Part shown: one piece after another, positions 1 through 7,743 of the stretch
Position numbering within the stretch: the stretch's first letter is position 1
Layout of the letters: each line of letters opens with the position of its first letter
Assembly (NCBI GenBank): GCA_964480995.1
Contig: CAYZRZ010000025.1
Span: 1 to 18,647, forward strand
Direction: 5' to 3'
Source: UBA1038 sp964480995
GTDB lineage: Bacteria; Bacillota; Clostridia; Christensenellales; Aristaeellaceae
DNA length: 18,647 nucleotides
Position numbers and translations under genes: made by a program
The notes under the pieces: model-generated
Told to the model about the DNA's origin: nothing
The model's database searches: none
Seen by the model: the letters and a program-made list of their open reading frames with translations, nothing else

Positions 1-634
1 ATTGATCCTGCTCATACTTCAGGCAGCACATCAGCCGGCCGCAGACCCCGGAAATCTTTGTGGGGTTCAGGGACAGGTTTTGCTCCTTGGCCATTTTGAT
101 GGACACAGGCTGGAAATCACCCAGGAAGGTCGAACAGCACAGCGGACGTCCGCAGGAACCCAGGCCGCCCAGCATCTTCGCCTCATCCCTTATACCGATC
201 TGCTTGAGCTCGATCCTCGTTTTGAAGGCGGCGGCCATATCCTTCACAAGCCCGCGAAAGTCCACCCGGCCATTGGATGTGAAGTAGGCGATCAGCTTGT
301 TGCGGTCAAAAGTGTACTCTACCTTGACCAGCTTCATATCCAGCTTATGCTCGGCGATTTTTTGCTGACAAACTTTATGAATGTTTTTTTCGCTTTCCAG
401 GTTGGCGCGATGCTTTTGTGAATCCTCCTCGCTGGCGACACGGATCACGTTTTTCAGGGGGGAGGAGATGCTTTCCTCGCTGATCTCATGAACACCCATG
501 ACGCACTGGGCATACTCCACGCCGCGCGCCGTTTCAATGATCACAGAATCGCCTGCCGTGGGCCATAGGGAGCCCGGATTAAAGTAATATAGCTTACCGG
601 CGTTTTTAAAACGAACGCCTATCACCATTGGCAT
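1..634 (-). CDS. ricT: RicT (YaaT), PSP1-domain protein, N-terminal part, cut by window edge
   Basis: I translated this by hand on the minus strand from ATG at 634 down to base 2, giving about 211 residues with no stop; the C-terminus lies outside the window. It begins MPMVIGVRFKNAGKLYYF and carries the two cysteine clusters typical of the PSP1/YaaT family, CGRPLCC and CGRLMCC, separated by about 35 residues. In Bacillus, RicT works with RicA and RicF in an Fe-S complex that promotes RNase Y-dependent mRNA processing and affects sporulation and biofilm formation; the cysteines are the proposed cluster ligands. The start is supported by AAAGGAG at 649-643, eight bases upstream. The gene overlaps the end of holB by 13 bases, so translational coupling is likely. 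RicA and RicF homologues are not in this window. The family call is firm; the function is taken from Bacillus. Confidence 0.9.
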   Translation of the reverse strand, partial: MPMVIGVRFKNAGKLYYFNPGSLWPTAGDSVIIETARGVEYAQCVMGVHEISEESISSPLKNVIRVASEEDSQKHRANLESEKNIHKVCQQKIAEHKLDMKLVKVEYTFDRNKLIAYFTSNGRVDFRGLVKDMAAAFKTRIELKQIGIRDEAKMLGGLGSCGRPLCCSTFLGDFQPVSIKMAKEQNLSLNPTKISGVCGRLMCCLKYEQDQ

Positions 635-1596
635 TGATATATCTCCTTTGTGATAGAAAATAGCAGACGGTCTGCGATAGCTTGCCATGATACATTGCTT
701 GCCTTGTACCTGCGCGCTTCAAACAGCGCTTCAAGAATACGCTTAAGACCCGTTGTGCCGGCCTGAGACCATGCAGAGGACAACTGCTTTGCGGCAATCA
801 GGTGATTTTGGGCCAGTGCCTGGCGGGCTTCCTGCTCAAGCATGTCGAGCAGAAGATCCGCGGAATCTTTGGCATCCTTCAGCAGATTTGAGGCAGCGGG
901 GATGTCGGAAAGCTTTTTGACTGAAAAAAAGGTTTTATCAGCCAGCGCCTTCGTGTCCCAATAGGATGAGTCCTTGCTGACTGACAAAGCAAACCCCGGA
1001 CGGCCATTTGACAAGCGGGAGAGCTCACTCGCCTGTTCATTGCCGCAGCCTGAGCGGCGCAGCAGGTCCGCAATCTTGTCATCCTCAAGCGCGGGAAGCC
1101 GCACCATACTGCAGCGGGAGATGATCGTTGGCAGCACAGCCCGCTCATTGTCACAGGTCAGCAGATAGAAATCGTGCTCCAAGGGCTCTTCCAGTGATTT
1201 GAGCAGCGCGTTTTGGGCTTGTATGGTCATCATATGCATGCCGCTGATCACGATGACGCGCGGTCCTGCCTCCATCGGATGCAGCGAGAGCGCATTTAGC
1301 AATGAACGCAGCTGCTCGATTTTGATGGTCTTTGTTCCATCCATAACACCCAGGCTGAGCAGGTTGCCATGCCTTCCTGACAGGCAGCGGCGGCATGCCT
1401 GGCACTCCCCGCAGGGCTTTTGCGCCTCCTGAGACTGACAAAGAAGGATCTGCGCCAGGTAGGATGCAAACCCTGCCTTCATCGTGCCGGAGGGACCGCA
1501 TAAAAGAAGCGCATGAGATGCCTGCCCCTTGCGGTACTCCGCAATCAGACGGTCATGCGCTTGGCTGAATGACTGGTAACTAATTCTTTGCGACAC
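622..1596 (-). CDS. holB: DNA polymerase III subunit delta-prime
   Basis: A 324-residue AAA+ clamp-loader subunit that helps load the sliding clamp on primed DNA. Visible features are a degenerate P-loop GPSGTMK at 34-40 (without the usual GKT/S, as expected for the non-hydrolysing delta-prime), a zinc-binding cysteine set C53, C62, C65, C68, the sensor-type motif LLKSLEEP at 131-138, and the SRC motif at 160-162 that supplies the arginine finger in this family. Length matches Firmicutes HolB. The start is GTG at 1596 with AAAAGG a few bases upstream; no in-frame ATG fits better. It lies 25 bases after darA and overlaps ricT. The gap is too short for a yaaR gene, which sits between darA and holB in Bacillus. 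The much longer DnaX (gamma/tau) is unlikely at this length. Confidence 0.95.
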   Translation of the reverse strand: MSQRISYQSFSQAHDRLIAEYRKGQASHALLLCGPSGTMKAGFASYLAQILLCQSQEAQKPCGECQACRRCLSGRHGNLLSLGVMDGTKTIKIEQLRSLLNALSLHPMEAGPRVIVISGMHMMTIQAQNALLKSLEEPLEHDFYLLTCDNERAVLPTIISRCSMVRLPALEDDKIADLLRRSGCGNEQASELSRLSNGRPGFALSVSKDSSYWDTKALADKTFFSVKKLSDIPAASNLLKDAKDSADLLLDMLEQEARQALAQNHLIAAKQLSSAWSQAGTTGLKRILEALFEARRYKASNVSWQAIADRLLFSITKEIYQCQW

Positions 1597-1621
1597 AAAT
1601 ACCTTTTAGACTGCCTTGCGG

Positions 1622-1954
1622 CTACATTTTGAGAAACTGATCGACCGAGAGTACAAATACCGTCGCGCCTCCGACTGTCACTTCTATTGGATACGGAGCA
1701 TACATGCCGGTTGCTCCGCCGATCGTAACCGGAGAGGTGGCAATCTGCTTGCGGCTCTTGCACACCTTCTTAATGATATCCATGCAGGGGTCGAATTTTT
1801 CATCATCAACGCCGACAAGCAGGGTAGTATTACCGGCCCTTAAAAACCCGCCTGTGGTCGCAAGTTTTGTAACGCTGAAACCTTCATTCATCAGTTCGCT
1901 GATCAAGTGAGAGGCATCCTCATCCTGAACTATGGCAATAATCAATTTCATCAT
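1622..1954 (-). CDS. darA: Cyclic-di-AMP receptor DarA/PstA (PII-like, YaaQ family)
   Basis: A small PII-like protein of 110 residues (109 if the second Met is used) beginning MMKLIIAIVQDEDASHL. The family fingerprint is clear: TTGGFLRAGNTTLLVGV in the N-terminal half and GGATGMY followed by PIEVTVGGATVFVL near the end. Homologues form trimers that bind c-di-AMP between subunits; the downstream output is poorly known. Start choice: AAAGGAG at 1970-1964 sits 9 bases from ATG 1954 and 12 bases from ATG 1951. The reading frame is open further upstream to ATG 1990, but that start lacks a ribosome binding site and adds residues not seen in the family. First gene of the darA-holB-ricT operon, with a candidate promoter at 2037-2008. 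Confidence 0.93.
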   Translation of the reverse strand: MMKLIIAIVQDEDASHLISELMNEGFSVTKLATTGGFLRAGNTTLLVGVDDEKFDPCMDIIKKVCKSRKQIATSPVTIGGATGMYAPYPIEVTVGGATVFVLSVDQFLKM

Positions 1955-2007
1955 GTTATCCATCTCCTTTACAAGACGCGGTGATTGCATTGATACCTCG
2001 CATAAAA

Positions 2008-2037
2008 ATTATATCACGTTTATAGCAAGCAAGACAA
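2008..2037 (-). promoter_or_regulatory. Candidate sigma-A promoter for darA-holB-ricT
   Basis: On the minus strand a perfect TATAAT (2013-2008) is preceded, after 18 bases, by TTGTCT (2037-2032). Transcription would start around 2001 and leave a leader of about 45 bases before darA. Read by eye only; the -10 is strong and the -35 moderate. Confidence 0.6.
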
Positions 2038-2070
2038 GCCCGCGGCCCGCGGCCCGGCCAAGCCGGATGC
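2038..2070. promoter_or_regulatory. GC-rich segment between back-to-back promoters
   Basis: The 33 bases between the two -35 boxes contain two adjacent copies of CGCGGCC and then a perfect short inverted repeat, CCGGC-CAA-GCCGG, at 2054-2066. This stands out against the AT-rich promoter elements on either side. It could be a shared regulator site for darA and plsX. No FapR-type operator (AT-rich, TTAGTACC-like) is visible. Function is unproven. Confidence 0.3.
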
Positions 2071-2099
2071 TTGTCATTTGCTATGACGTATGATAATAT
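2071..2099 (+). promoter_or_regulatory. Candidate sigma-A promoter for the plsX operon
   Basis: TTGTCA (2071-2076, five of six consensus bases) is followed after 17 bases by TAATAT (2094-2099). Transcription would start near 2106, leaving a leader of about 50 bases to the plsX GTG. The in-frame TTG at 2071 and ATG at 2083 lie inside this promoter, which argues against either being the plsX start. Confidence 0.5.
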
Positions 2100-2154
2100 C
2101 AGTTTGTTATTTGGCGCTTTCGCGCCCGATAAAATCGTTAAAGGGAAGCATTCA

Positions 2155-3147
2155 GTGCAAGAGATTCACCTGTTTATTGATGCGATGGGCGGTGACCACG
2201 CTCCAATTGCCCCGGTCAAGGGCAGTGTTTTGGCATTGCGCCGTGATCCCGGCTTAAAAATATCGCTGGCCGGTATACTTTCTGAGATTGAGCCGCTTCT
2301 TGCCGATGCCGGCGATGTGCGCGGCAGGATCACACTGGTCGACGCGCCCGAGGTGATCACCAATCACGACGCTCCTGCCTTGGCTGTCCGGCAGATGAAA
2401 AAGTCCTCCATCGTTATGGGTATGCTCTCAGTACGCGAAGGCGCGTCAGATGGATTTGTATCCGCAGGATCGACCGGCGCTGTCCTGGTAGGCGGAATGC
2501 TTCGCCTGGGACGGATACCGGGCATTGAGAGGCCCGCTCTGGCACCGATGCTGCCCAATGGTAAAGGCCATTTCCTTCTGATCGACTGCGGCGCGAATGT
2601 TGACTGCAAACCTGAGTACCTGCAGCAGTTTGGCCTGATGGGTGACGCTTACATGAAGAGGATCATGAATATCAATACCCCCCGCATCGGGCTTGCCAAT
2701 GTAGGGGATGAAGCAGAGAAAGGCAACGCGCTGGTCAAGGCGACTTTCCCGCTGATGCAGGCATCCAAGTACAATTTTGTCGGCAATATTGAAGCCAGGT
2801 ATATCCCCGCGGATACAGCGGATGTGATCGTATGCGATGGCTTTGACGGCAATCTTATTCTGAAATACACTGAAGGCATCGCCGCGACCCTGATGGGCAT
2901 GATCAAGGGAGAACTGCGCACCGACTTCCGCTCGAGGATCGGCGGATTCTTTGCAAAGCCCGCTCTTGGCCGGGTTAAAAAGCTCATGGACTACACGGAA
3001 ATAGGCGGCGCCCCTCTGTTGGGTGTCGCGGGGGCAGTGGTCAAGGCGCATGGAAGCTGCAACGACTATGCTTTCGCCTCGGCTATACGGCAGGCATCCA
3101 ATATGGTGCGAGCTCAGGTCGCTCAGACAATTATGAGCGAGTTGTAA
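2155..3147 (+). CDS. plsX: Phosphate acyltransferase PlsX
   Basis: PlsX converts acyl-ACP to acyl-phosphate, which PlsY then uses to start phospholipid synthesis; it is a peripheral membrane enzyme. From GTG at 2155 the product is 330 residues, close to the usual length of about 330. It opens with VQEIHLFIDAMGGDHAP, carrying the family N-terminal motif DAMGGDHAP at 9-17. Other family signatures are SAGSTGAVLVGG, IERPALAP, LLIDCGANVDCKP, NVGDEAEKGN, VCDGFDGNLILK and the C-terminal EIGGAPLLGV. The start is supported by AAGGGA at 2141-2146, eight bases upstream; the frame is open back to 2071, but that extension is absent from the family. acpP follows directly, a known pairing because ACP is the acyl carrier. 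The usual neighbours fapR and fabD are not seen. The 3' end is duplicated (see repeat). Confidence 0.95.
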   Translation: MQEIHLFIDAMGGDHAPIAPVKGSVLALRRDPGLKISLAGILSEIEPLLADAGDVRGRITLVDAPEVITNHDAPALAVRQMKKSSIVMGMLSVREGASDGFVSAGSTGAVLVGGMLRLGRIPGIERPALAPMLPNGKGHFLLIDCGANVDCKPEYLQQFGLMGDAYMKRIMNINTPRIGLANVGDEAEKGNALVKATFPLMQASKYNFVGNIEARYIPADTADVIVCDGFDGNLILKYTEGIAATLMGMIKGELRTDFRSRIGGFFAKPALGRVKKLMDYTEIGGAPLLGVAGAVVKAHGSCNDYAFASAIRQASNMVRAQVAQTIMSEL

Positions 3148-3175
3148 TCTAAATTATGAGCGAGTTGTAATCTAA
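3129..3175. repeat. Perfect 23-bp tandem duplication of the plsX 3' end
   Basis: Bases 3129-3151 and 3152-3174 are identical, and one further base matches at 3175. The unit covers the last plsX codons (Ile-Met-Ser-Glu-Leu), the TAA stop and four trailing bases. The second copy lies outside the gene and is untranslated. Perfect identity suggests a recent duplication, for example by replication slippage. Confidence 0.97.
3142..3171 (+). promoter_or_regulatory. Possible acpP promoter formed across the tandem repeat
   Basis: TTGTAA (3142-3147, first copy) and TGTAAT (3166-3171, second copy, five of six -10 consensus bases) are 18 bases apart. Transcription would start near 3178, just before the acpP ribosome binding site at 3187. 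The elements exist as a pair only because the unit is duplicated. Speculative. Confidence 0.3.
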
Positions 3176-3198
3176 TCAAAAGAATCGGAGGAGATAAA

Positions 3199-3429
3199 AT
3201 GGTATTTGATGAATTGACGGCGATGATTACCAACCAGCTGAAGGCAGCTCCCGAGAAGGTCACCCGCGAGGCCCGTTTGGTAGAAGATTTAGGCGCTGAC
3301 AGCGCCAACGTGATGGTGCTGATCATGGACATTGAGGATCACTACGGCATACAGGTGGAAGATAGTGCTATCACCTCGCTGAAAACCGTGGGAGACGTGG
3401 TTGACTATATTGAGGAAAAGACTAAATAA
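3199..3429 (+). CDS. acpP: Acyl carrier protein
   Basis: A 76-residue acidic carrier for growing fatty-acyl chains. The 4'-phosphopantetheine attachment site is Ser35 in LGADSANVM; the usual sequence after the serine is LDxVEL, so SANVMVL is a mild variant, but the DS pair and the following helix (IMDIEDHYG) are kept. Length and the helical pattern (FDELTAMITNQL at the start, VGDVVDYIEEK at the end) fit ACP. Start ATG with GGAGGAG at 3187-3193, five to seven bases upstream, one of the strongest ribosome sites in the window, as expected for an abundant protein. It lies 51 bases after plsX, with the duplicated segment in the gap, and is followed by a hairpin that could set its output apart from rnc. 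A specialised secondary-metabolism ACP is unlikely in this context. Confidence 0.95.
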   Translation: MVFDELTAMITNQLKAAPEKVTREARLVEDLGADSANVMVLIMDIEDHYGIQVEDSAITSLKTVGDVVDYIEEKTK

Positions 3430-3449
3430 ACTGTGCTCATAGCTTATTC

Positions 3450-3481
3450 GGCTGCTGCACAACATGGCAGCAGCCATTTTT
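3450..3481 (+). terminator. Terminator-like hairpin between acpP and rnc
   Basis: A perfect 9-bp stem, GGCTGCTGC (3450-3458) with GCAGCAGCC (3467-3475), an 8-base loop, then ATTTTT. It has the form of an intrinsic terminator with a short T run. The rnc ribosome site follows at once (3485-3490) and no separate rnc promoter is obvious, so partial read-through or a processing site is likelier than a full stop. Confidence 0.7.
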
Positions 3482-3497
3482 ATGCGGAGGTTCTGGT

Positions 3498-4169
3498 ATG
3501 CCGGAATATTCGGAATTGACGCGTTCAATCGGATACAGCTTCAAAGACATCAAGCTGCTTGCTTTGGCCATGACGCATCCTTCCTTTGGGGCCAATAATA
3601 ACCAGAGGCTTGAGTTTTTGGGGGATTCTGTGCTGGAACTATGCGTCAGCCAGAGGCTTTATTCAGATCACATAAATATGAAGGAGGGCCAGCTGACGGC
3701 CCTGCGCGCTACGCTTGTGTGTGAGGATACGCTGTACATGATGGCTGAGCGCCTTGAGCTTGATCGATATATCAGGATGACCCCGCCCCTTCGTCCGGAT
3801 ACCCGGGGCAGAAAGAGCGTGATGGCTGACGCGGTGGAGGCCGTACTGGCCGCCGTATATATCGATGGGGGTTTCGATTCGGCCACGCAGGTGGTTGAAG
3901 CCCTATGGGCAGATGAATTTGATGGAATGCCGGCTATACAAAACAGCAAGAGCGATCTTCAGGAATACCTGCAGGGCAGGCATTTAAGTGAACCGCAGTA
4001 TGAAACCGTTGAAGAGGAAGGACCCGCACACAAAAGGCGCTTTACGGTGGCTGTATCTTTGGACGGGCAAGAACTAGCCAGGGCGCAGGGCAACAGCAAG
4101 AAAGATGCGCAGCAGCAGGCGGCGGCGCAAGCGCTTGAGATATTGATTCGTCAGGGGGAAGGTGTATGA
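3498..4169 (+). CDS. rnc: Ribonuclease III
   Basis: Double-strand-specific endoribonuclease for rRNA and mRNA processing, 223 residues. The N-terminal endonuclease domain has the signature QRLEFLGDSVLEL (36-48) with metal ligands E39 and D43, a further acidic residue E65 in KEGQL, and D113/E116 in ADAVEAVLAA; these correspond to E41, D45, E65, D114 and E117 of the E. coli enzyme. Position 36 is Gln where E. coli has Glu38, a variation I believe is common and not disabling. A C-terminal dsRNA-binding domain runs from about 150 (SDLQEYLQ) to 215 (GNSKKDAQQQAAAQAL). ATG start with GCGGAGG seven bases upstream. It overlaps smc by four bases (ATGA), giving the rnc-smc-ftsY order common in Firmicutes. 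Confidence 0.96.
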   Translation: MPEYSELTRSIGYSFKDIKLLALAMTHPSFGANNNQRLEFLGDSVLELCVSQRLYSDHINMKEGQLTALRATLVCEDTLYMMAERLELDRYIRMTPPLRPDTRGRKSVMADAVEAVLAAVYIDGGFDSATQVVEALWADEFDGMPAIQNSKSDLQEYLQGRHLSEPQYETVEEEGPAHKRRFTVAVSLDGQELARAQGNSKKDAQQQAAAQALEILIRQGEGV

Positions 4170-7100
4170 AGCTCAGCCGTGTGGAAATACAGGGCTTTAA
4201 ATCTTTTGCCCAGAGAACTGAGCTGTCGTTTGACAGCGGAATAACCGGCATTGTCGGCCCCAATGGTTCAGGCAAAAGCAACATTGCGGATGCCGTCAGG
4301 TGGGTGCTTGGTGAGCAAAGCGCCAAAATACTGCGAGGCGCCAAGATGGAAGACGTCATATTCAACGGTACACAGACGAGAAAGCCGCTGCCGTACTGTG
4401 AAGTCTCTCTCCAGTTTGACAATGAGGATAAGGCCCTGAACTCTCCGTATTCTGAGGTGCTGGTGACACGGCGGGTCTACCGCAGCGGTGAGGGCGAATA
4501 TTTTTTGAATCGCGTTAATTGCCGCCTGCGTGATGTGCTTGAATTGTTTCGGGATACCGGCATTGGCAAAGAAGGGTATTCCATCATCGGACAAGGGCGT
4601 ATTGAAGAGATCTTATCGACCAAAGGCGATGAGCGCAGACAGGTTTTTGAGGAAGCCGCGGGTATTGTGACCTTCCGCGTACGCAAGGAAGAGGCGGAAC
4701 GCAAGCTCAGCAGGACACGTGAAAACATCCTGCGTGTCAATGACCTGATTGAAGAGATCTCAGCCCGGCTCGGGCCTCTGGAAGAGCAATCAAAAACAGC
4801 TCAGGAATACCTGGCGCTGTCCACGCGCCAGAAATACCTTGATATTAATGTATATTTGATCAGACATGACCGGCTGCAGGCCCGTCTTTCCTCCCTGCGG
4901 GAGCTGACACAGGGTCTTCAGGAGAGCATACAGGGTCATGAGGAACAAATGGAAGCGCTGGGGCAGCAACGGGCGGAACTGGAGCGCCTGTTTGAGGACG
5001 TTGAGCTTGAGGACCGGGAGACCCGACAAGCGTTGAATGAAGCCCAGGAAGCTCATTTTCAGAGCCAGCGTGAGCTTCAGGCGCTGCAAAACCGCCTGGA
5101 GACATTGGAAGGTCAGCTGATTGGACTTTCTGAGGATATTGAACAGGAAGAAAAGAGACTGACAGGACTTCGGGAAGTATATACAGACAGCGAACATGGC
5201 CGTCAGGCGCAGCTGCGTCTGCGGGAGGAAGCGGATTCATCTCTGCGTTTGGAAGAAGAGCTGCTTGAAAGCTTGCTTCATGACGCGCAAAAGGCGGAGC
5301 ATCGCCTGGATGAGCATAAGTCGCGTATCATTGATGCGATCAGCCGCCTGAGTGACGCGAAGAGCATGCAAGCCCGTCAGCAGGCTATGCAGGCGCAGAT
5401 GTCAGAACGCTTCAAGGAAATCCGCAGGCAAAAGGAAGAATTATCCCGGGAGGAGGCCCGGCAGGCAGAGATATCGGCCGGGGCCGATCAACAGCTGCAA
5501 GCAGCGCAGGACACACTGGCTCAAATGGTATCAGATGCCATGGCTGTGGAGAGAAAGCGCAATGAGAGCAAAGCGCGCCACCAGATGGCGGCTCAGCGCG
5601 CAGCGGATATCGCCGGCAAAATACAGGCGGATCAAAACAGGCTCAATCTCCTGGAGGACCTGGCCCGTGACTATGAAGGCTATAACCATGCCGTTAAGAA
5701 GGCGTTGCATTATGCTGCCGGCAATCCCAAGGTGCATGGCGTTATCGCCCAGCTGATCAAGGTTCCAAGAGAATATGAGACAGCCCTGGACATGATCCTG
5801 GGCGGTACACTGCAGCACATCGTGACAGACGACGAGGAAACGGCCAAGTCGCTGATTGAGTACCTGCGCAACAATCGTTTAGGCAGAACGACTTTTTTGC
5901 CCATCAACGCTATCAGGGGACGAGGCCTCAGCCGTGATGAGCAGACGCTGCTGAATACCAAGGGCTGTATCGGTGTTGCCAGCGATCTGATCGAATATGA
6001 CCGGCGGCTTGCCAATATCATCGAAAGCATCCTGGGCCGTACAGTCATAGTTGAGGATATGGATGCCGGTATTGCGCTTTCCCGACGCTCGCGGCAGGCC
6101 TTCAATGTGGTGACGCTGGCAGGGGACGTTCTGCGCGCCGGAGGCGCGATGACTGGCGGCACATCACAGTCCAGAGCCGGCAGTTTGCTGGGCCGTGAAC
6201 GTGAAATATCGGAATTGAAAGCCGCCATCGCAGCGGTCGGCGATCAATATGAAAAGGCAGATAAGGAAAAGCAGGAAGCTGAGTTTGAATTAAGAGAGCT
6301 GACACGCCTTCAAAGCGAGAGCGCGGAAGCGCTGGGCCAGCACCGGATTCTTGCCGCGCGCGAGCAGGAGCGCAGCCAGAATGCGCTGCGTGAGCTTGAC
6401 AATATCCGTCAGCGCAGGGAAAGTCTGGAAGTGGCACTCGGGCAGCTGGAGCAATCGATCGCGGATATCGAGTCTGACCTGCAGGCCGCTTCCGTGCAAA
6501 CGCAAAGCGAAGCGGTGGATCAAAAGTCTCTGGAGCAGGAGACAAAGAATCTGCAGCAGCAGCTGATGCAAGCCAGAGGAAAGGCGGAGCGCCAGAGGGA
6601 GCTTGTGACAGCGGCCGCTGCCCGCCGCAGCGATCTGACTCATCAGCATGATCTGCTGCGCCGTGACAGGGAACGCTGGGCCAATGAAATCAGGACCCTC
6701 GAAGCGTCGATCATGAAAAAAAGATCTGATATTGATCGCTTGAAGGAGCAGGAAGAGCTCGCCCGCGGGAAGATAGAAGCGCAAGAAGAGGCGGTTGCGG
6801 CCTCCTCTGAGCAGGTCTCTCAGAGGCAGGATGCCTGGGACAGGGTGGCGAAGAAGCGAAACGATGTACAGACACGCCAGAAGAATTGTTCCAACGAGAC
6901 AGAGAGGCTGCATGTACTGCACGCGCAGGACAGTGATAAGCTATACCGCAATGAGCTGGTCTGTACCCGTACAGAAGGCGAATTGCAGGCCTTCAGCGAT
7001 TATATTTTCAACAGTTATGAACTGACCTATGCCCTGGCCCTGGAGCAGCGCGCAGAGGGTAAATTTGATCTTCCCCAGGCCGAGCTTGAAATCAAAGCGA

Positions 7101-7729
7101 TCAAGCAGCGTATCCGTGAGATGGGAAGCGTAAATGTCGGCGCTGTGGAAGAGTATGCCCAAACCCGCGAGCGTTATGACAATATGATCGCTCAAAGAGA
7201 TGACGCGCAAAAAGCTGAGCAGGATCTACTCAACCTGATCAATCAGCTGCTTGGCCGAATGGAAACTCAGTTTGTAGCAGAGTTCTCGAAGCTGAACAGC
7301 TATTTCTCGCAAACTTTCACCCGACTGTTCGGCGGAGGAAAGGCGGAACTGATACTATCCGAGCCCGCTCAGCCGCTGACTTGCGACATTGAGGTGGCGG
7401 CTCAGCCGCCGGGCAAAAAGCTTCAGCTTCTGAGCCTCCTGTCTGGAGGAGAGAAAGCGCTGACAGCCATTGCCATTTTGTTCGCGATGCTCAAGCTGAA
7501 GCCTACGCCGTTTTGTATCCTTGATGAAATTGAGGCAGCTCTTGATGAGGCGAATATCAGTTATTTCGCGGAATATTTGGCTGAATACGCGAAATCCACA
7601 CAGTTTATCATCATTACCCACAGAAAGGGCACGATGGAGTGCTGCGATGCCCTGTATGGCGTGGCCATGGAAGAAAAAGGAGTATCCGGTATGGTATCGG
7701 TTAATCTGCAGCAGTATATCGAAGTATAA
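4166..7729 (+). CDS. smc: Chromosome segregation protein SMC
   Basis: A 1187-residue SMC ATPase, almost the same length as the Bacillus protein, which with ScpA/ScpB organises and helps separate daughter chromosomes. Walker A GPNGSGKS at 31-38; long Gln/Glu/Arg/Lys-rich coiled coils at about 165-500 and 690-1010; a hinge at about 519-670, starting GNPKVHGVIAQLI and ending with the conserved GGAMTGGTSQSRAG; the ABC signature LSGGEKAL at 1092-1099; Walker B with D1120/E1121 in CILDEIEAALDE. All catalytic elements are intact. The ATG at 4166 overlaps the rnc stop, with a GGGGGAAGG ribosome site inside the end of rnc. scpA and scpB are not in the window. RecN or SbcC is excluded by the hinge and length. 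Confidence 0.98.
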   Translation: MKLSRVEIQGFKSFAQRTELSFDSGITGIVGPNGSGKSNIADAVRWVLGEQSAKILRGAKMEDVIFNGTQTRKPLPYCEVSLQFDNEDKALNSPYSEVLVTRRVYRSGEGEYFLNRVNCRLRDVLELFRDTGIGKEGYSIIGQGRIEEILSTKGDERRQVFEEAAGIVTFRVRKEEAERKLSRTRENILRVNDLIEEISARLGPLEEQSKTAQEYLALSTRQKYLDINVYLIRHDRLQARLSSLRELTQGLQESIQGHEEQMEALGQQRAELERLFEDVELEDRETRQALNEAQEAHFQSQRELQALQNRLETLEGQLIGLSEDIEQEEKRLTGLREVYTDSEHGRQAQLRLREEADSSLRLEEELLESLLHDAQKAEHRLDEHKSRIIDAISRLSDAKSMQARQQAMQAQMSERFKEIRRQKEELSREEARQAEISAGADQQLQAAQDTLAQMVSDAMAVERKRNESKARHQMAAQRAADIAGKIQADQNRLNLLEDLARDYEGYNHAVKKALHYAAGNPKVHGVIAQLIKVPREYETALDMILGGTLQHIVTDDEETAKSLIEYLRNNRLGRTTFLPINAIRGRGLSRDEQTLLNTKGCIGVASDLIEYDRRLANIIESILGRTVIVEDMDAGIALSRRSRQAFNVVTLAGDVLRAGGAMTGGTSQSRAGSLLGREREISELKAAIAAVGDQYEKADKEKQEAEFELRELTRLQSESAEALGQHRILAAREQERSQNALRELDNIRQRRESLEVALGQLEQSIADIESDLQAASVQTQSEAVDQKSLEQETKNLQQQLMQARGKAERQRELVTAAAARRSDLTHQHDLLRRDRERWANEIRTLEASIMKKRSDIDRLKEQEELARGKIEAQEEAVAASSEQVSQRQDAWDRVAKKRNDVQTRQKNCSNETERLHVLHAQDSDKLYRNELVCTRTEGELQAFSDYIFNSYELTYALALEQRAEGKFDLPQAELEIKAIKQRIREMGSVNVGAVEEYAQTRERYDNMIAQRDDAQKAEQDLLNLINQLLGRMETQFVAEFSKLNSYFSQTFTRLFGGGKAELILSEPAQPLTCDIEVAAQPPGKKLQLLSLLSGGEKALTAIAILFAMLKLKPTPFCILDEIEAALDEANISYFAEYLAEYAKSTQFIIITHRKGTMECCDALYGVAMEEKGVSGMVSVNLQQYIEV

Positions 7730-7743
7730 AGGGAGGGACTGTC

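Noticed and set aside
2..421. Plus-strand open frame at the left edge
   Set aside because: It is the complement of ricT, whose cysteine motifs are unmistakable on the minus strand.
2071..2154. 28-codon N-terminal extension of PlsX from TTG 2071 (or ATG 2083)
   Set aside because: No ribosome site, absent from the family, and the segment carries a good promoter; GTG 2155 has AAGGGA at the right distance and places DAMGGDHAP near the N-terminus.
3533..3640. Gln36 in place of the Glu38 of E. coli RNase III, as a sign of a catalytically dead enzyme
   Set aside because: The core metal ligands E39, D43, D113 and E116 are present, and this position varies in active homologues to my knowledge.
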